Shown here: piece after piece, positions 30,035 through 39,750 of the stretch
Numbering within the stretch: position 1 is the first letter of the stretch
Layout: each line of letters opens with the position of its first letter
Assembly (NCBI GenBank): GCA_938083195.1
Contig: CALKCK010000007.1
Coordinates: 62,001 to 126,000 of the forward strand
Direction of reading: 5' to 3'
Length of the DNA: 64,000 bases
Origin: an uncultured Pirellulaceae bacterium
GTDB lineage: Bacteria > Planctomycetota > Planctomycetia > Pirellulales > Pirellulaceae
Translations under genes and position numbers: made by a program
Notes under the pieces: model-generated
Databases searched by the model: none
What the model was told of the DNA's origin: nothing
Seen by the model: the letters and a program-made list of their open reading frames with translations, nothing else

Positions 30035-32509
30035 TTATCTCTGCGAGACTTGTTTTTCGGTTGTTCCATTCCCCGCCTGTTCTGAGACAGCTGTGTCTGC
30101 ACCGAGCAAGCGCTCCGCTTCATCGAGCAAAAACTGATGATCCATGAATGGCTGATAACTAATGTCTTGCCAGCGAATCTTACCCATGCCATCGATCAAG
30201 AACGTACCGTGCAATGGTTGATTTTCGAAATCGTCAAACGCTCGAAATTTTCGAAATATCTCCTGGTTCGCATCCGAAGCAAGGCGGATCGGCGAGCCTG
30301 TTCCAGCGTCTTCAATTGACTTAAGCAAACCGTTTTGATCGTCGGTACTAATCGCAATCATATTAATGCCACGCTTTTCAAAATCCGTAACCCTTGGGCC
30401 AAACGCCTGCAATTGCTCAGCACAATGTAAGCATCCGTGGCCAAGGTAGAAAATCGCGATATAAGGTTTTCCGACAAAATCATCAGATCCCACCGTTTTA
30501 TTTTCCGAGTCGGTCAGATTCCATTGAGGTGCAGGGGAGGGCGACCACCGAAACGGACCAAGTGACTCCAAAGGCGGACGAAACCCTATATCCGCCGCCG
30601 GCCCAATTTCCTTTTGCCATCTTTTGCCAATGCCGAGTTCCATCGCGACGGGTGATATTCGATTAAACAATGGAATGTCGAGGTCCATGGAACCGGAAGT
30701 ATTCCTTAACTTCTCCAAAGATTCCTGTGCGAGTTCGTTATCGCCATTCTGGAATTGAAGATACACAAGCCGGGCCAGTGGGATGACTTCAGAAGGGCGG
30801 CGTTTCACTTGTTCCGCGACTTTCTCAAGGCCCTTTTCCGATTCACCCGAAAGAAACTGCAACTCACCTAACCAACTTACGTCTTCGCCGGTGGCAGATT
30901 CCAGCTTTTTTAATCCCTCCGCATATTCTTCGTTGGCCACTAATTCATAGCCTTCGATAGCCTTCTGCGACTTGTTTAAACGATCGAGTTTCTGCTTGTT
31001 TTTAGAAGCTTTATCCTTGGCTTGTTTTAAATGGAGTTTCGCTTTCTTCTCATCAAACTTTTTATCTTTGGGTCTCGGCGGCGCGTCGGCTCCTCGGTCC
31101 AAGGACGCATTGAGCTTTTTAATTTGTTTCTCTAACTCAGTTTTCTCGGTTTCGGCTGATCCTACCAACTCACCAAGCTCTCGTTTCGCTTGAGCTAACA
31201 AATCCGCTCTTCCAGCCATTGCTGCTGAGCAACCTAATAGACGCAGCGTCTTGAGTTGCTCCAACGGATTTGACGAAACTGTCAAAACACTCGACTGGCA
31301 AAACTGGATCGCCTCTTCGTAAAGCTCGAATTCTCGCAAAGTCTGTAGTAATCGACGCCTGCCGTAACTCGCGCTTCCACCATTTTTTGACAACGTGTTG
31401 TATTTGGGATGACGTGGCAATTGGGTCATGTTGACCGCCAAATCCATCGCGTCGCGGGCTCGCCCCACAAACGATAAATTACGAATTAACCATTCATTAT
31501 TATGGGCAAAATTATTGATCTCATCGGGCATCACCCGATCTCGCATCATGTGAGCATGATCGACACGAGCAGAGGCCTCCTGTTGATAAACGGCATCTTC
31601 ATAACGTTTCAGTCGAGAGTAGATATGCCCGGGCATATGCCACATGTGGGCTATGCTTGGCCCGGCAACGCCACACCTGGCAGCGGCCTGTACGGCATTC
31701 TCGGGGTGTCGGTAGTCCCAAAGATGAATCATGTAATGGTGAGCAGGATGCAGAGGCTCCACAACTAGGATGTCTTCGATTAGCGAATTCAAAGAGACGT
31801 AACTACTAATAGGAGTCCCCTCTCGGGCATTGTGCCAAATTCGATGGGCAACAAATGCTTTCGCCTCCAAGTCATCAGGATACTTAATGACGATGGTTTC
31901 AAGATCTTTCAAATAATTTTGCGCCCGCTTCTTTTTGTCTTTTTCCTTATCAGAAAAATACTTCTCCAGCGATTGGATATAGAGTTTCTCTCGTTCTGAT
32001 ACAGACTCAATACGTGCCACCGCCTCCAACATGAAACCCTGCGACCGAGTCCGTTTGGAATAGGCGGCCATCGCGGCGCCCCAATATGCCATCGCACAAT
32101 CTTCATCTAATGCGGCAGCTTGCCGAAAGGACCGCTCAGCTTCGAGATACCAAAATCCATGAAGCTGTCCGATACCCTGTTCAATAAATGCTTGCGCTTC
32201 TTTCGATTTGGTGGTGACAGGAAAATGTACATTTCCAGTACCGCCCATCAAATACGCGCTTTGCCTCGGGCCCTCGTTGAAGGCTTCTCCATGCGTCGAA
32301 TGTCCTTCCAGGACTTCCTTCAACGACTTTTCGACGTCCTCATCAACTGTCGCCGACTCTGACACTTTGGCCGCTGGTGCTTTCGACTTGTCTTGGCCGT
32401 CGGCCTGATACGCGAAAGCTGGGATAGGCAAGAAATTTAATATTGCTAACGCAATCACTGAACTCAACATCGAGAAATTTTGTCGGTTCAATAATCGGCA
32501 GAAGTCCAT
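30035..32509 (-). CDS. secreted TPR protein with C-terminal thioredoxin-like (redoxin) domain
   Basis: The 824-aa product has a signal peptide (about residues 1-33, ends AFA). A TPR region covers about 95-430 (EAQAFIEQGIGQLHGFWYLEAERSF, AMAYWGAAMAAYSK, PAHHYMIHLWDYRHPENAVQ). A charged coiled coil lies at about 470-540. The C-terminal 170 residues form an AhpC/TSA-like domain with the CLHC active site at 693-696 (AIFYLGHGCLHCAEQLQAFG). Two nearby cysteines suggest thiol-disulfide exchange outside the cytoplasm. Its partner is not visible in the flanks. The two-domain order is known in planctomycetes and related phyla; the exact role is not. Confidence 0.88.
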   Translation of the reverse strand: MDFCRLLNRQNFSMLSSVIALAILNFLPIPAFAYQADGQDKSKAPAAKVSESATVDEDVEKSLKEVLEGHSTHGEAFNEGPRQSAYLMGGTGNVHFPVTTKSKEAQAFIEQGIGQLHGFWYLEAERSFRQAAALDEDCAMAYWGAAMAAYSKRTRSQGFMLEAVARIESVSEREKLYIQSLEKYFSDKEKDKKKRAQNYLKDLETIVIKYPDDLEAKAFVAHRIWHNAREGTPISSYVSLNSLIEDILVVEPLHPAHHYMIHLWDYRHPENAVQAAARCGVAGPSIAHMWHMPGHIYSRLKRYEDAVYQQEASARVDHAHMMRDRVMPDEINNFAHNNEWLIRNLSFVGRARDAMDLAVNMTQLPRHPKYNTLSKNGGSASYGRRRLLQTLREFELYEEAIQFCQSSVLTVSSNPLEQLKTLRLLGCSAAMAGRADLLAQAKRELGELVGSAETEKTELEKQIKKLNASLDRGADAPPRPKDKKFDEKKAKLHLKQAKDKASKNKQKLDRLNKSQKAIEGYELVANEEYAEGLKKLESATGEDVSWLGELQFLSGESEKGLEKVAEQVKRRPSEVIPLARLVYLQFQNGDNELAQESLEKLRNTSGSMDLDIPLFNRISPVAMELGIGKRWQKEIGPAADIGFRPPLESLGPFRWSPSPAPQWNLTDSENKTVGSDDFVGKPYIAIFYLGHGCLHCAEQLQAFGPRVTDFEKRGINMIAISTDDQNGLLKSIEDAGTGSPIRLASDANQEIFRKFRAFDDFENQPLHGTFLIDGMGKIRWQDISYQPFMDHQFLLDEAERLLGADTAVSEQAGNGTTEKQVSQR

Positions 32510-32934
32510 CTGTGTGCATCCTTCAAAACGGTAACAGGAAAAAAATTTGATTCCGGCTTAACGAGTCGATTGTAACCTTAATCCGTCGCTTCATGAACAA
32601 CTCACTGTCATTATACGCCGTAACTTAGGAACGGATTTCATGTTTCGTGTCAAATTCCACGGACAAAACCTATTCTGACGGTGAAATCAATAAATTCAAA
32701 CGATAGGATGACGCTTAACAGAATTCTCTTGTCTGCCTTTTTTGGACCACTAAAACCGCTGTCTTGCAAGAGATTATTAACAAGTTGACGACAAAACGGT
32801 GAGAAGCCAAAGTTTCAATCACAGGCCGTTGAACGTTGCGCCGATTATCAAAGAGACGTGCTCCTGAGAGGAGCATCGAATTACTTAAGCAAGATTACGA
32901 ATCACAGAATAAACTCGCACCCCTCAGAAATCCT
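32510..32934. other. upstream region of DAHP synthase gene, one hairpin
   Basis: About 425 bases between divergent genes. A 7-bp hairpin (TGCTCCT/AGGAGCA, 32859-32875) lies about 60 bases before the chosen ATG of the next gene. The reading frame is open back to a TTG at 32836, so this hairpin could be coding; I treat it as leader. Confidence 0.4.
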
Positions 32935-34305
32935 ATGACCGATCACTGGTCGCCAAGTTCTTGGCGAAAAAAAATCATTACGCAACAGCCTGTCTATCCC
33001 GACCTAGAGCATCTTGACGACACCTTGCATCGGCTCGCAAAATTGCCTCCCCTTGTTACTAGTTGGGAAATTGAAAGCCTCAAACACCAACTCGCAGAAG
33101 CTGCCGAAGGCCGCGCGTTTCTCCTGCAAGGCGGGGATTGCTCGGAAAGCCTCGATGATTGTGAAACCGACTCGATCGTGCGAAATCTAAAAGTCATCAT
33201 GCAGATGAGCTTTGTTTTGATCTTCGGTTCTATGAACAAGGTCATTCGAGTCGGGAGGATCGCTGGTCAATACGCCAAACCGCGATCAAGTGAAACAGAA
33301 ACGCGAGACGGAGTAACACTACCAGTCTATCGTGGGGACATTATTAATCGATCTGGCTTCTCCGAAGTCGACCGAGTCGCTGACCCAGAACTTTTACTTC
33401 GTGGTTATGAACGAGCCGCGTTGACATTAAATTTTATTCGTGGGCTTAGCGTCGGTGGTTTTGCCGACATGCACCATCCAGAGAACTGGGATCTCGAGTT
33501 TGCCACCGATTCTCCACGCGCGAGAAAATACCACGAGATGATTGAGTCAATAACCAACTCTCTTAATTTCATGGAAGCTGTCCTCGGCACGTCCATCTCA
33601 CAAAGTAAAATTATCGACTTCTTCACTTCTCACGAAGCGTTGCACTTGAGCTATGAACAAGCCCAAACACGACGAGTTCCACGTCGCGATGGCTGGTACA
33701 ACATGAGTACTCACTTCCCTTGGATTGGATATCGCACCCGCGATATTGATGGTGCACACGTTGAATACATGAAAGGGATTTCCAATCCAATCGGCATCAA
33801 AGTCGGCCCGAAATTTGAACCCGATGAATTAATCAAACTCATCGCTGCCTTAAATCCTGAGAACGAGCCCGGGCGAATCACTCTCATTCATCGATTCGGC
33901 GCCGACAACGTTGCCGCTTGCTTGCCTCCAATCATCGACGCCGTCCAAACTGCGAATCAAAAGGTGCTGTTCTGCTCCGATCCAATGCACGGCAATACGT
34001 TCTCAACCAATTCTGGCATAAAGACTCGAAGTTTCGATAAAATTGCAAGTGAATTGGAATCTGCTTTCCAAATCCATCGACAACAAGGATCAATTCTTGG
34101 AGGAGTTCATTTGGAATTGACTGGCGACAATGTAACCGAGTGTATTGGTGGATCCGGCAAACTGACGGAACCTGACCTTGAACGTGCTTACAAGAGCCAA
34201 GTTGATCCAAGGTTAAATTATGATCAAGCCATGGAACTCGCGTTCTTGGTGGCGGACAATATGAAATCCAACAATGACCATCTTCAGGATTCAACCCCGA
34301 ACTAA
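32935..34305 (+). CDS. class II 3-deoxy-7-phosphoheptulonate synthase
   Basis: From the ATG at 32935 the product is 456 aa, the usual size of class II (plant-type) DAHP synthases; the N-terminus DHWSPSSWRKKIITQQPVYPD is exactly the family start. Conserved blocks are FLLQGGDCSE, NKVIRVGRIAGQYAKPRS, VYRGDIIN, TSHEALHL, PIGIKVGP, CSDPMHGNT and GGVHLELTGDNVTEC. It condenses PEP and erythrose 4-phosphate, the entry step of the shikimate pathway. A TTG at 32836 would add 33 residues without family support. Confidence 0.95.
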   Translation: MTDHWSPSSWRKKIITQQPVYPDLEHLDDTLHRLAKLPPLVTSWEIESLKHQLAEAAEGRAFLLQGGDCSESLDDCETDSIVRNLKVIMQMSFVLIFGSMNKVIRVGRIAGQYAKPRSSETETRDGVTLPVYRGDIINRSGFSEVDRVADPELLLRGYERAALTLNFIRGLSVGGFADMHHPENWDLEFATDSPRARKYHEMIESITNSLNFMEAVLGTSISQSKIIDFFTSHEALHLSYEQAQTRRVPRRDGWYNMSTHFPWIGYRTRDIDGAHVEYMKGISNPIGIKVGPKFEPDELIKLIAALNPENEPGRITLIHRFGADNVAACLPPIIDAVQTANQKVLFCSDPMHGNTFSTNSGIKTRSFDKIASELESAFQIHRQQGSILGGVHLELTGDNVTECIGGSGKLTEPDLERAYKSQVDPRLNYDQAMELAFLVADNMKSNNDHLQDSTPN

Positions 34306-34474
34306 GTGTCTTTAGATTCATTAAATATTCACATAGTTAGACTTTGGCGAATAAGCGCACTAATTTGATGTTATTTCTAGGAAGATTGGAAATTTTGCCG
34401 TACATTCCACACGGAACACATACGATAGGCAATCGCTCTTCTCACTTTTCAACCTCCGCTCACTGACTACTTCA

Positions 34475-35233
34475 ATGACTGAATATCGCGAATTTAAGCT
34501 TGGCCCGGAAGATCTTGCGGCGGTCAAGCGTTGCGAAAAACACCTCGGCTATGAGTTCGTCGAAAAAGGATACTTATTCGAAGCAATCACCCATGCTTCG
34601 GTCGCTAATTCACGACTCTGCAGCTACGAACGGCTTGAATTCCTCGGCGATTCGATTCTTGGTTTTGCGGTCTGCGAATACCTATTCAAGAACTTTCCGG
34701 ATTGGCTTGAAGGAGATTTGACCAAAGTAAAATCAAACGTAGTAAGTCGACAATCGTGTGCCGAAATTGGCGAATGTTTAAATATCGAAGAGTTCTTGGT
34801 CGTCGGGAAAGGAATCGGCATCAAGGGGAAGGTTCCCAAATCCCTGCTCGCTAACGCATTCGAATCGATTGTCGCCGCAATCTATCTAGACTCCGGCATC
34901 GACAGTGTCAAAAAATTCCTCACCCCATTTATCAAGAAACAAGTGAGCGCTGCGATCACGGGTGGATTGGACGTCAATTACAAGTCTGAACTTCAACAGT
35001 ACTCCCAGAAGCGATTTGGGCTTCCTCCGCAATATCAACTGCTAGGAAACCAAGGCCCCGATCATGACAAATGGTTTCAGGTGTCTGCCAAGGTTGATAA
35101 AAAGGCTTTTGGCCCTGCGTGGGGGAAAAATAAAAAAGAAGCCGAACAGCGTGCCGCGGCTAACGCTCTAGCATCCATCAAAGGAGTGTCGGAGCCGTTT
35201 AATGGAGAGAGCCCGCTGCCAGAAAGTGACTAG
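34475..35233 (+). CDS. rnc: ribonuclease III
   Basis: The 252-aa protein has the RNase III signature ERLEFLGDSILGFAV (residues 52-66), with Asp59 and a second acidic cluster in AFESIVAAIYLDSG, and a C-terminal double-stranded RNA-binding domain from about 160 (DYKSELQQYSQKRFGLPPQYQ, AWGKNKKEAEQRAAANAL). It cuts dsRNA, including rRNA precursors such as the stem that brackets the 23S gene in this window. It follows the DAHP synthase gene after 169 bases. Confidence 0.97.
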   Translation: MTEYREFKLGPEDLAAVKRCEKHLGYEFVEKGYLFEAITHASVANSRLCSYERLEFLGDSILGFAVCEYLFKNFPDWLEGDLTKVKSNVVSRQSCAEIGECLNIEEFLVVGKGIGIKGKVPKSLLANAFESIVAAIYLDSGIDSVKKFLTPFIKKQVSAAITGGLDVNYKSELQQYSQKRFGLPPQYQLLGNQGPDHDKWFQVSAKVDKKAFGPAWGKNKKEAEQRAAANALASIKGVSEPFNGESPLPESD

Positions 35234-35281
35234 CGAAGCCTCACTCTGCGATAACGCCTATTGGTTGGCATCACACTTTGG

Positions 35282-36235
35282 TTAAAACCCAAATTCACAG
35301 ACGAGCTTTTTCCACGCCTTGACTTCAAACTCAGGCTGTAACTTTTGCTTCATTGAACGAGTGCTTCTGACTAATTGTTGCCGAAAGGATGGCTCGCTTT
35401 CTGCACGCCATAATAGTTCCGTTAGCCGACGAGTGTCGCCAACATTGAACATCCCTTTGTACGTTTCCCCCAGTATTCCCTCGGTGGCATCAATCCGTGA
35501 TGCAAGTACCGGAACTGAGTTCACAATGGCTTCAGATAATACCGCTGGACCGCCCTCAGATTTTGAACTCAGCACCGTAACACGAGATCTCGCAAGCCGA
35601 CGCTGGGTTTCCGAATGAGACAGCGCTCCCAAAAACCGATATCTTGGATTCGCATCCGCAATCGACCTTGCTGTTTTCTCCATAGCGGGATTAAGTGCCC
35701 GACCGATTTGGACAATCCGAATACGTGAATCATCAGGCAAGCCACGCGCCGCATGAGCTGTTCGAAAGGGGTCTTTTACTGAACGAAGATGCCCAATTAC
35801 CGTTACCTCAAACCAGCGAGTTAGTGGCTGAGGCTGGGGGGTCACTAAAGAAGCGGATTGGTAAATTACCCGAATTTTCTTTTGATGCCCTGCTGCCAAC
35901 TTCTTGCCCGCAATCGGCTCTAGGAGTAAAACGCGATCCGCTAAGCTGAGGGATTCCTCAACCTTGATTGAGCGTCCTAGATCACAATGTAAATCCGTCC
36001 CCGTCATAGCCACGATGATCGGTTTTCCAACGCGGTTCTTATGAAACTGAACTACCGCTTGGTGGCTTTTGCGAGCGTGGAGAGCAATCAACAAATCGAA
36101 CGGTCCGTCTTGATATCGATCAGCCACCGTCACGGCGTGCCCTAAATCAGACAACACCCCTCGCCACCTGCCAGCAGTAACGCTGTTGCCTAACAGCGAA
36201 CCTCGTTTAGCGGGTGTTACGATAAGTATTCGAAT
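35282..36235 (-). CDS. senB: SenB-like selenosugar synthase (TIGR04348 glycosyltransferase), AUU start
   Basis: The product resembles SenB, the glycosyltransferase that makes selenosugar from selenophosphate and UDP-GlcNAc in selenoneine synthesis: ILIVTPAKRGSLLGNSVTA at the start, DLLIALHARKSHQAV, KPIIVAMTGTDLHCDL, VIGHLRSVKDPFR, YRFLGALSHSETQRRLARS and LSSKSEGGPAVLSEAIV. The conserved N-terminus has no ATG, GTG or TTG. An ATT at 36233-36235 sits exactly where the family begins, 8 bases after GGAG, so an AUU start is proposed (317 aa). A GTG at 36157 would cut off the first 26 conserved residues. No senA or senC lies next to it. It converges with rnc. Confidence 0.75.
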   Translation of the reverse strand: MRILIVTPAKRGSLLGNSVTAGRWRGVLSDLGHAVTVADRYQDGPFDLLIALHARKSHQAVVQFHKNRVGKPIIVAMTGTDLHCDLGRSIKVEESLSLADRVLLLEPIAGKKLAAGHQKKIRVIYQSASLVTPQPQPLTRWFEVTVIGHLRSVKDPFRTAHAARGLPDDSRIRIVQIGRALNPAMEKTARSIADANPRYRFLGALSHSETQRRLARSRVTVLSSKSEGGPAVLSEAIVNSVPVLASRIDATEGILGETYKGMFNVGDTRRLTELLWRAESEPSFRQQLVRSTRSMKQKLQPEFEVKAWKKLVCEFGF

Positions 36236-36326
36236 TTTCCAGACTCCGTTTAAATCGACATTCCCAAATTTGCGTTAAAGCCAATTGGTAAACTTCTTGG
36301 CATTTATAGTGGGTAAAATTTTAGGG

Positions 36327-37688
36327 TTAACTATCTGAATCATCCTTCAACACGAATCGAATTTTATCGGCATGATCATGACTGACCTCTATCACTTCAG
36401 CGATCGCTTTATCAAATTCGACCTTATCCCCCACTTCGGGAACCTTCCCACCCTTGTCCATTATTATCCCGGCTACAGTATCAATGCCTTCTTTATTAAT
36501 TGAAATATCGACTTCCTTTTCGACATCTTTGATCTGCGCACTGCCCTGAACTAGATACTCTCGGTTACCGACTTTTTGAATCAGGGGTTGTGTCACCGAA
36601 TCGAACTCGTCGTCAACCGGGCCAACAATTTTCTCGAGCACATTTTCCAGCGTGCAGACGCCAACAATAATGCCGTATTCATCGACAACAAAAGTCATCA
36701 ATTGGCGTGATTTTTGAATCGTGCTTAACACCAACGTAATCGGCATCCCATCGGGAACTTTTTTTGGTTCTCGCAGAATCGTAAAAAGGTTAAACCCGGG
36801 TTGAAGCACATCGAGTGCAACAAGATCTTTGATGTGAACAACGCCCAATAATGAGTCGAGCGAACCGTCACAGACGGGATAGCGAGTATGCTTGGTTTCC
36901 CTAACAATGTCCATCAATTCATTCATTGGCAAATTGATATCAAGGATCTGAATATCCGAACGAGGCAGCATCACCTCCCGGCACAACAGATCATCAAATT
37001 CAAAAACGCGATTTAATAAAGCGTGTTCAGAATCCGTTAATTGTTGATGAAAATACGACTCTCGAAGGACTGCTTTGATTTCATCTTCGGTATGAACACT
37101 GCCATGACCACCGCCGCCAGTCAAACCGACAAGCTTCAGAAAAACCTCGGTCGCCCAATTCAATACATACATGAACGGAAACAATAGATAAAAGAAAAAC
37201 ACCATCAAAGGTGCGCACCAGCGAACCATATTCTGTGGGCGACGGATCGCGAAAATCTTTGGAGCCTGCTCGCCAATCACCAAATGCAGGGAGGTGATCA
37301 CTGAAAAGGAAACCACAAAACCCCAAAAGTGCAACCACTTATCCGAATTGACCCCGACCATCTTAAATATTGGTTTTAGTAATTCAGCAAACGCTGGTTC
37401 TCCTACATAACCCAATGCCAAAGAGGCCATTGTGATGCCGAGTTGGCACGCAGAAAGAGAATGATCCATCCGAACAGCCAGCCAATGCGCTGACTTCGCG
37501 AACGGCAAATTCTCTTCGACCATCCTGTCAATTTGGCTGATCCGAACCTTCACCAAAGCAAATTCTGCTGCAACAAAAAATCCGTTTAAAATCACCAGGA
37601 ACGCAGCAAGCCCAAGCCATGTCCATTGGCTCAACTCAATGCCACTGGCTGAGGTTGATTCTGCTAAAACGAAAATAGATCCAGTCAT
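36327..37688 (-). CDS. CNNM/HlyC-CorC family membrane protein with CBS domains
   Basis: The 453-aa protein (ATG 37688; a TTG at 37703 is less likely) has a DUF21/CNNM membrane region with helices over about 20-190 (FFVAAEFALVKVRISQIDRM, HSLSACQLGITMASLALGYVGEPA), two CBS domains at about 210-335 (EVMLPRSDIQILDI, HTRYPVCDGSLDSLLGVVHI) and a C-terminal CorC_HlyC transporter-associated domain (about 360-445). The family is linked to Mg2+/Co2+ efflux or sensing. It stands alone between senB and the exporter operon. Confidence 0.92.
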   Translation of the reverse strand: MTGSIFVLAESTSASGIELSQWTWLGLAAFLVILNGFFVAAEFALVKVRISQIDRMVEENLPFAKSAHWLAVRMDHSLSACQLGITMASLALGYVGEPAFAELLKPIFKMVGVNSDKWLHFWGFVVSFSVITSLHLVIGEQAPKIFAIRRPQNMVRWCAPLMVFFFYLLFPFMYVLNWATEVFLKLVGLTGGGGHGSVHTEDEIKAVLRESYFHQQLTDSEHALLNRVFEFDDLLCREVMLPRSDIQILDINLPMNELMDIVRETKHTRYPVCDGSLDSLLGVVHIKDLVALDVLQPGFNLFTILREPKKVPDGMPITLVLSTIQKSRQLMTFVVDEYGIIVGVCTLENVLEKIVGPVDDEFDSVTQPLIQKVGNREYLVQGSAQIKDVEKEVDISINKEGIDTVAGIIMDKGGKVPEVGDKVEFDKAIAEVIEVSHDHADKIRFVLKDDSDS

Positions 37689-37833
37689 TATTCTTTTCTT
37701 CAATTAGAAATCGTAGACGGCCAAGTCTGCACAAAACAGCTGAACCAGCAGTATTGTGTACTAATTCTTGCTGCCAATAAAGGACAGCAAAACGTTTATC
37801 CTTCTAAAACCTTGTTCCTCAAGAAGGGTAGAA

Positions 37834-38979
37834 CTAAACCTGACGCAAACCTTCTACAATCTCCGCACGTGCAGCCTGAATCGCGGGAAATACACCGGCC
37901 AAAATACCGGTCAGGAAGGCCACGACCAAGCCTGTCGCTGCAAGATTAATTGAAGGCGTGAATGCAATTGTGACAGCTTCCGCGCCAACGGACAAACTAC
38001 TGAGTCGCAAGACCACCATTGCGACAATCACGCCCAATGCGCCTCCCATCATTGCCAGTGCAACGCTCTCTGTAAGAACTAATTGGAAAACCTTCAACCC
38101 GGAATAACCGAGAGTTTGCAGGACTGAATGCTCTTTAATGCGATCCTGCACTGACATCACCGTCGTGGTTGCTACTAAAGCCACAACCAAGCCAACACAG
38201 GCCAGACCAAGGTAATGGGCCATCCCAATTAACTGTGTCAAATCGCCTAAACTCTTTGCCTGAAATACACCTTTGGGACGGGTGTCGGTTTCGACCGGGC
38301 CTGTTAAATAACGATCATCAATCACTCGACAAATTTCATCTGCGTCAGCATTCTCATTCAACAGAACTTCGAGCTGGGTAACCGTTCCAACTAGGTTCAT
38401 GCCCTTGCTTCGCTGAAGAAAATCTAAGTGAGAGTAGATATAATTTTCTTCAGCAGGGTCATCCGCATTAAAGATTCCCGCTACGACTACGCTGAGCGAA
38501 CCAATGGAAAACTTATCTCCCACCGAAACGCCCCGTCGATTCGCCACCGCGGCACCCATCACGGCCGAATCTTGATTCTTTTGAAATTCTTCCCAGGTGC
38601 CCTCTCGCATCACAAAATCAGGGCGTGCAACTCTGAGTTTCTGGGGAGGTACGCCGTAAAACACAACCACATCGAGGCTTGCTCGGCAGTTGTTAGTAAA
38701 CACTTGAACAGGAATTACTTCACGGACCCCGTTAATCTTGCCAATTTCGGACTCATAATCCTGCGGAAGGTGGCTAGTAGCAGGACAAAACTTGTTAGCT
38801 TGAAACGTAATTAACGACCTTTTTCCTGCCTGCCGACTCTGCAAATCATTCATGCCTTCTTGCACACTACCGACAAAACAAAACACAAACAAAGCAACAG
38901 CTGATCCGCTGACCGTCAAAATTGTTCTCGAACGATGCCGCCAAAGCGTCTTAAAAATGTATGGAATGAGCTTTATCAT
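37834..38979 (-). CDS. ABC transporter permease (FtsX/MacB type)
   Basis: The 381-aa protein has one N-terminal helix (about 20-40), a periplasmic MacB_PCD-like domain, and three helices at the C-terminus within an FtsX domain (LGLACVGLVVALVATTTVMSV, VLTESVALAMMGGALGVIVA, LAATGLVVAFLTGILAGVFP). The start ATG overlaps the stop of the ATPase gene (TGATG), so it is co-translated. It is the last gene of the exporter cluster and forms the membrane part with the other permease. Confidence 0.92.
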   Translation of the reverse strand: MIKLIPYIFKTLWRHRSRTILTVSGSAVALFVFCFVGSVQEGMNDLQSRQAGKRSLITFQANKFCPATSHLPQDYESEIGKINGVREVIPVQVFTNNCRASLDVVVFYGVPPQKLRVARPDFVMREGTWEEFQKNQDSAVMGAAVANRRGVSVGDKFSIGSLSVVVAGIFNADDPAEENYIYSHLDFLQRSKGMNLVGTVTQLEVLLNENADADEICRVIDDRYLTGPVETDTRPKGVFQAKSLGDLTQLIGMAHYLGLACVGLVVALVATTTVMSVQDRIKEHSVLQTLGYSGLKVFQLVLTESVALAMMGGALGVIVAMVVLRLSSLSVGAEAVTIAFTPSINLAATGLVVAFLTGILAGVFPAIQAARAEIVEGLRQV

Positions 38980-39665
38980 CAGACTGCAACTCCTTCCTCG
39001 ACTAATTTCCCGTTAACCAGTTTAAATTGACGGTCCGCAATTACAGCCGCTTCGGCATCGTGGGTCACCATCAACAATGTAGTGTCCAATTCCTTATTAA
39101 GTCGTTTGAGCAAACCAAGAATTTGATCGGAGGTGACCGGATCAAGGTCACCCGTCGGTTCGTCTGCGACGACCACCTTGGGGTTGGCCACAATCGCTCT
39201 GGCAATACCAGCACGTTGCTCTTGCCCACCCGACATTTGGCGGGGGTAATGGTCCGCTCGATCGAGCAAGTCAACAGCAGCCAAGGCAACTTCGATACGC
39301 TTTCGACGCTCTGCGCGACTCAACGGAAGTAACAAAAGTGGCATCTCAATATTCTCATAAGCAGTCAGCACCGGAATCAAATTATGCGTTTGAAAAATAT
39401 AGCCAATGTTCGCGGCTCTCCAGTTTGCCAGACGCGTACGCGACAAATGAGCAATTTCTACTCCGTCAATTTTAACCGACCCTTCATCGGGTCGATCAAT
39501 GCTCGCAATCACATTTAGCAACGTCGACTTTCCAGTCCCACTAGATCCCATGAGAGAAACAAATTCTCCCTTTTCAATATCAAGCGACACACCATCCAGT
39601 GGTTTGATGGTCTCCCCACCTTTGTGATAATGTTTTGTCACGTTACTTATTTCAACCAGTGCCAT
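38979..39665 (-). CDS. ABC transporter ATP-binding protein (LolD/MacB type)
   Basis: This 228-aa ATPase has Walker A GSSGTGKS at 40-47, the Q-loop ([19 protein letters not shown]), signature [15 protein letters not shown], Walker [13 protein letters not shown] and the H-loop THDAEAA. The length and the sequence after Walker A match the LolD/MacB/FtsE class, which drives mechanotransmission rather than classical transport. It lies between the adaptor and the second permease gene. Confidence 0.95.
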   Translation of the reverse strand: MALVEISNVTKHYHKGGETIKPLDGVSLDIEKGEFVSLMGSSGTGKSTLLNVIASIDRPDEGSVKIDGVEIAHLSRTRLANWRAANIGYIFQTHNLIPVLTAYENIEMPLLLLPLSRAERRKRIEVALAAVDLLDRADHYPRQMSGGQEQRAGIARAIVANPKVVVADEPTGDLDPVTSDQILGLLKRLNKELDTTLLMVTHDAEAAVIADRQFKLVNGKLVEEGVAV

Positions 39666-39750
39666 AATATCAACCTATTTGTCTACAAAATAGTTTTTAA
39701 TTCCAAACAGAATCCGAATCGAACTCGGAAACTCGCCCAGCCAAATTCAA

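Noticed and set aside
29748..30137. 129-codon plus-strand frame.
   Set aside because: Runs antisense into the redoxin gene, low-complexity composition, no family.
32836..32934. TTG-start extension of DAHP synthase.
   Set aside because: The family N-terminus begins at the ATG 32935.
35282..36157. GTG 36157 as the start of the senB-like gene.
   Set aside because: It would remove 26 residues that match the conserved SenB N-terminus and are intact in frame.
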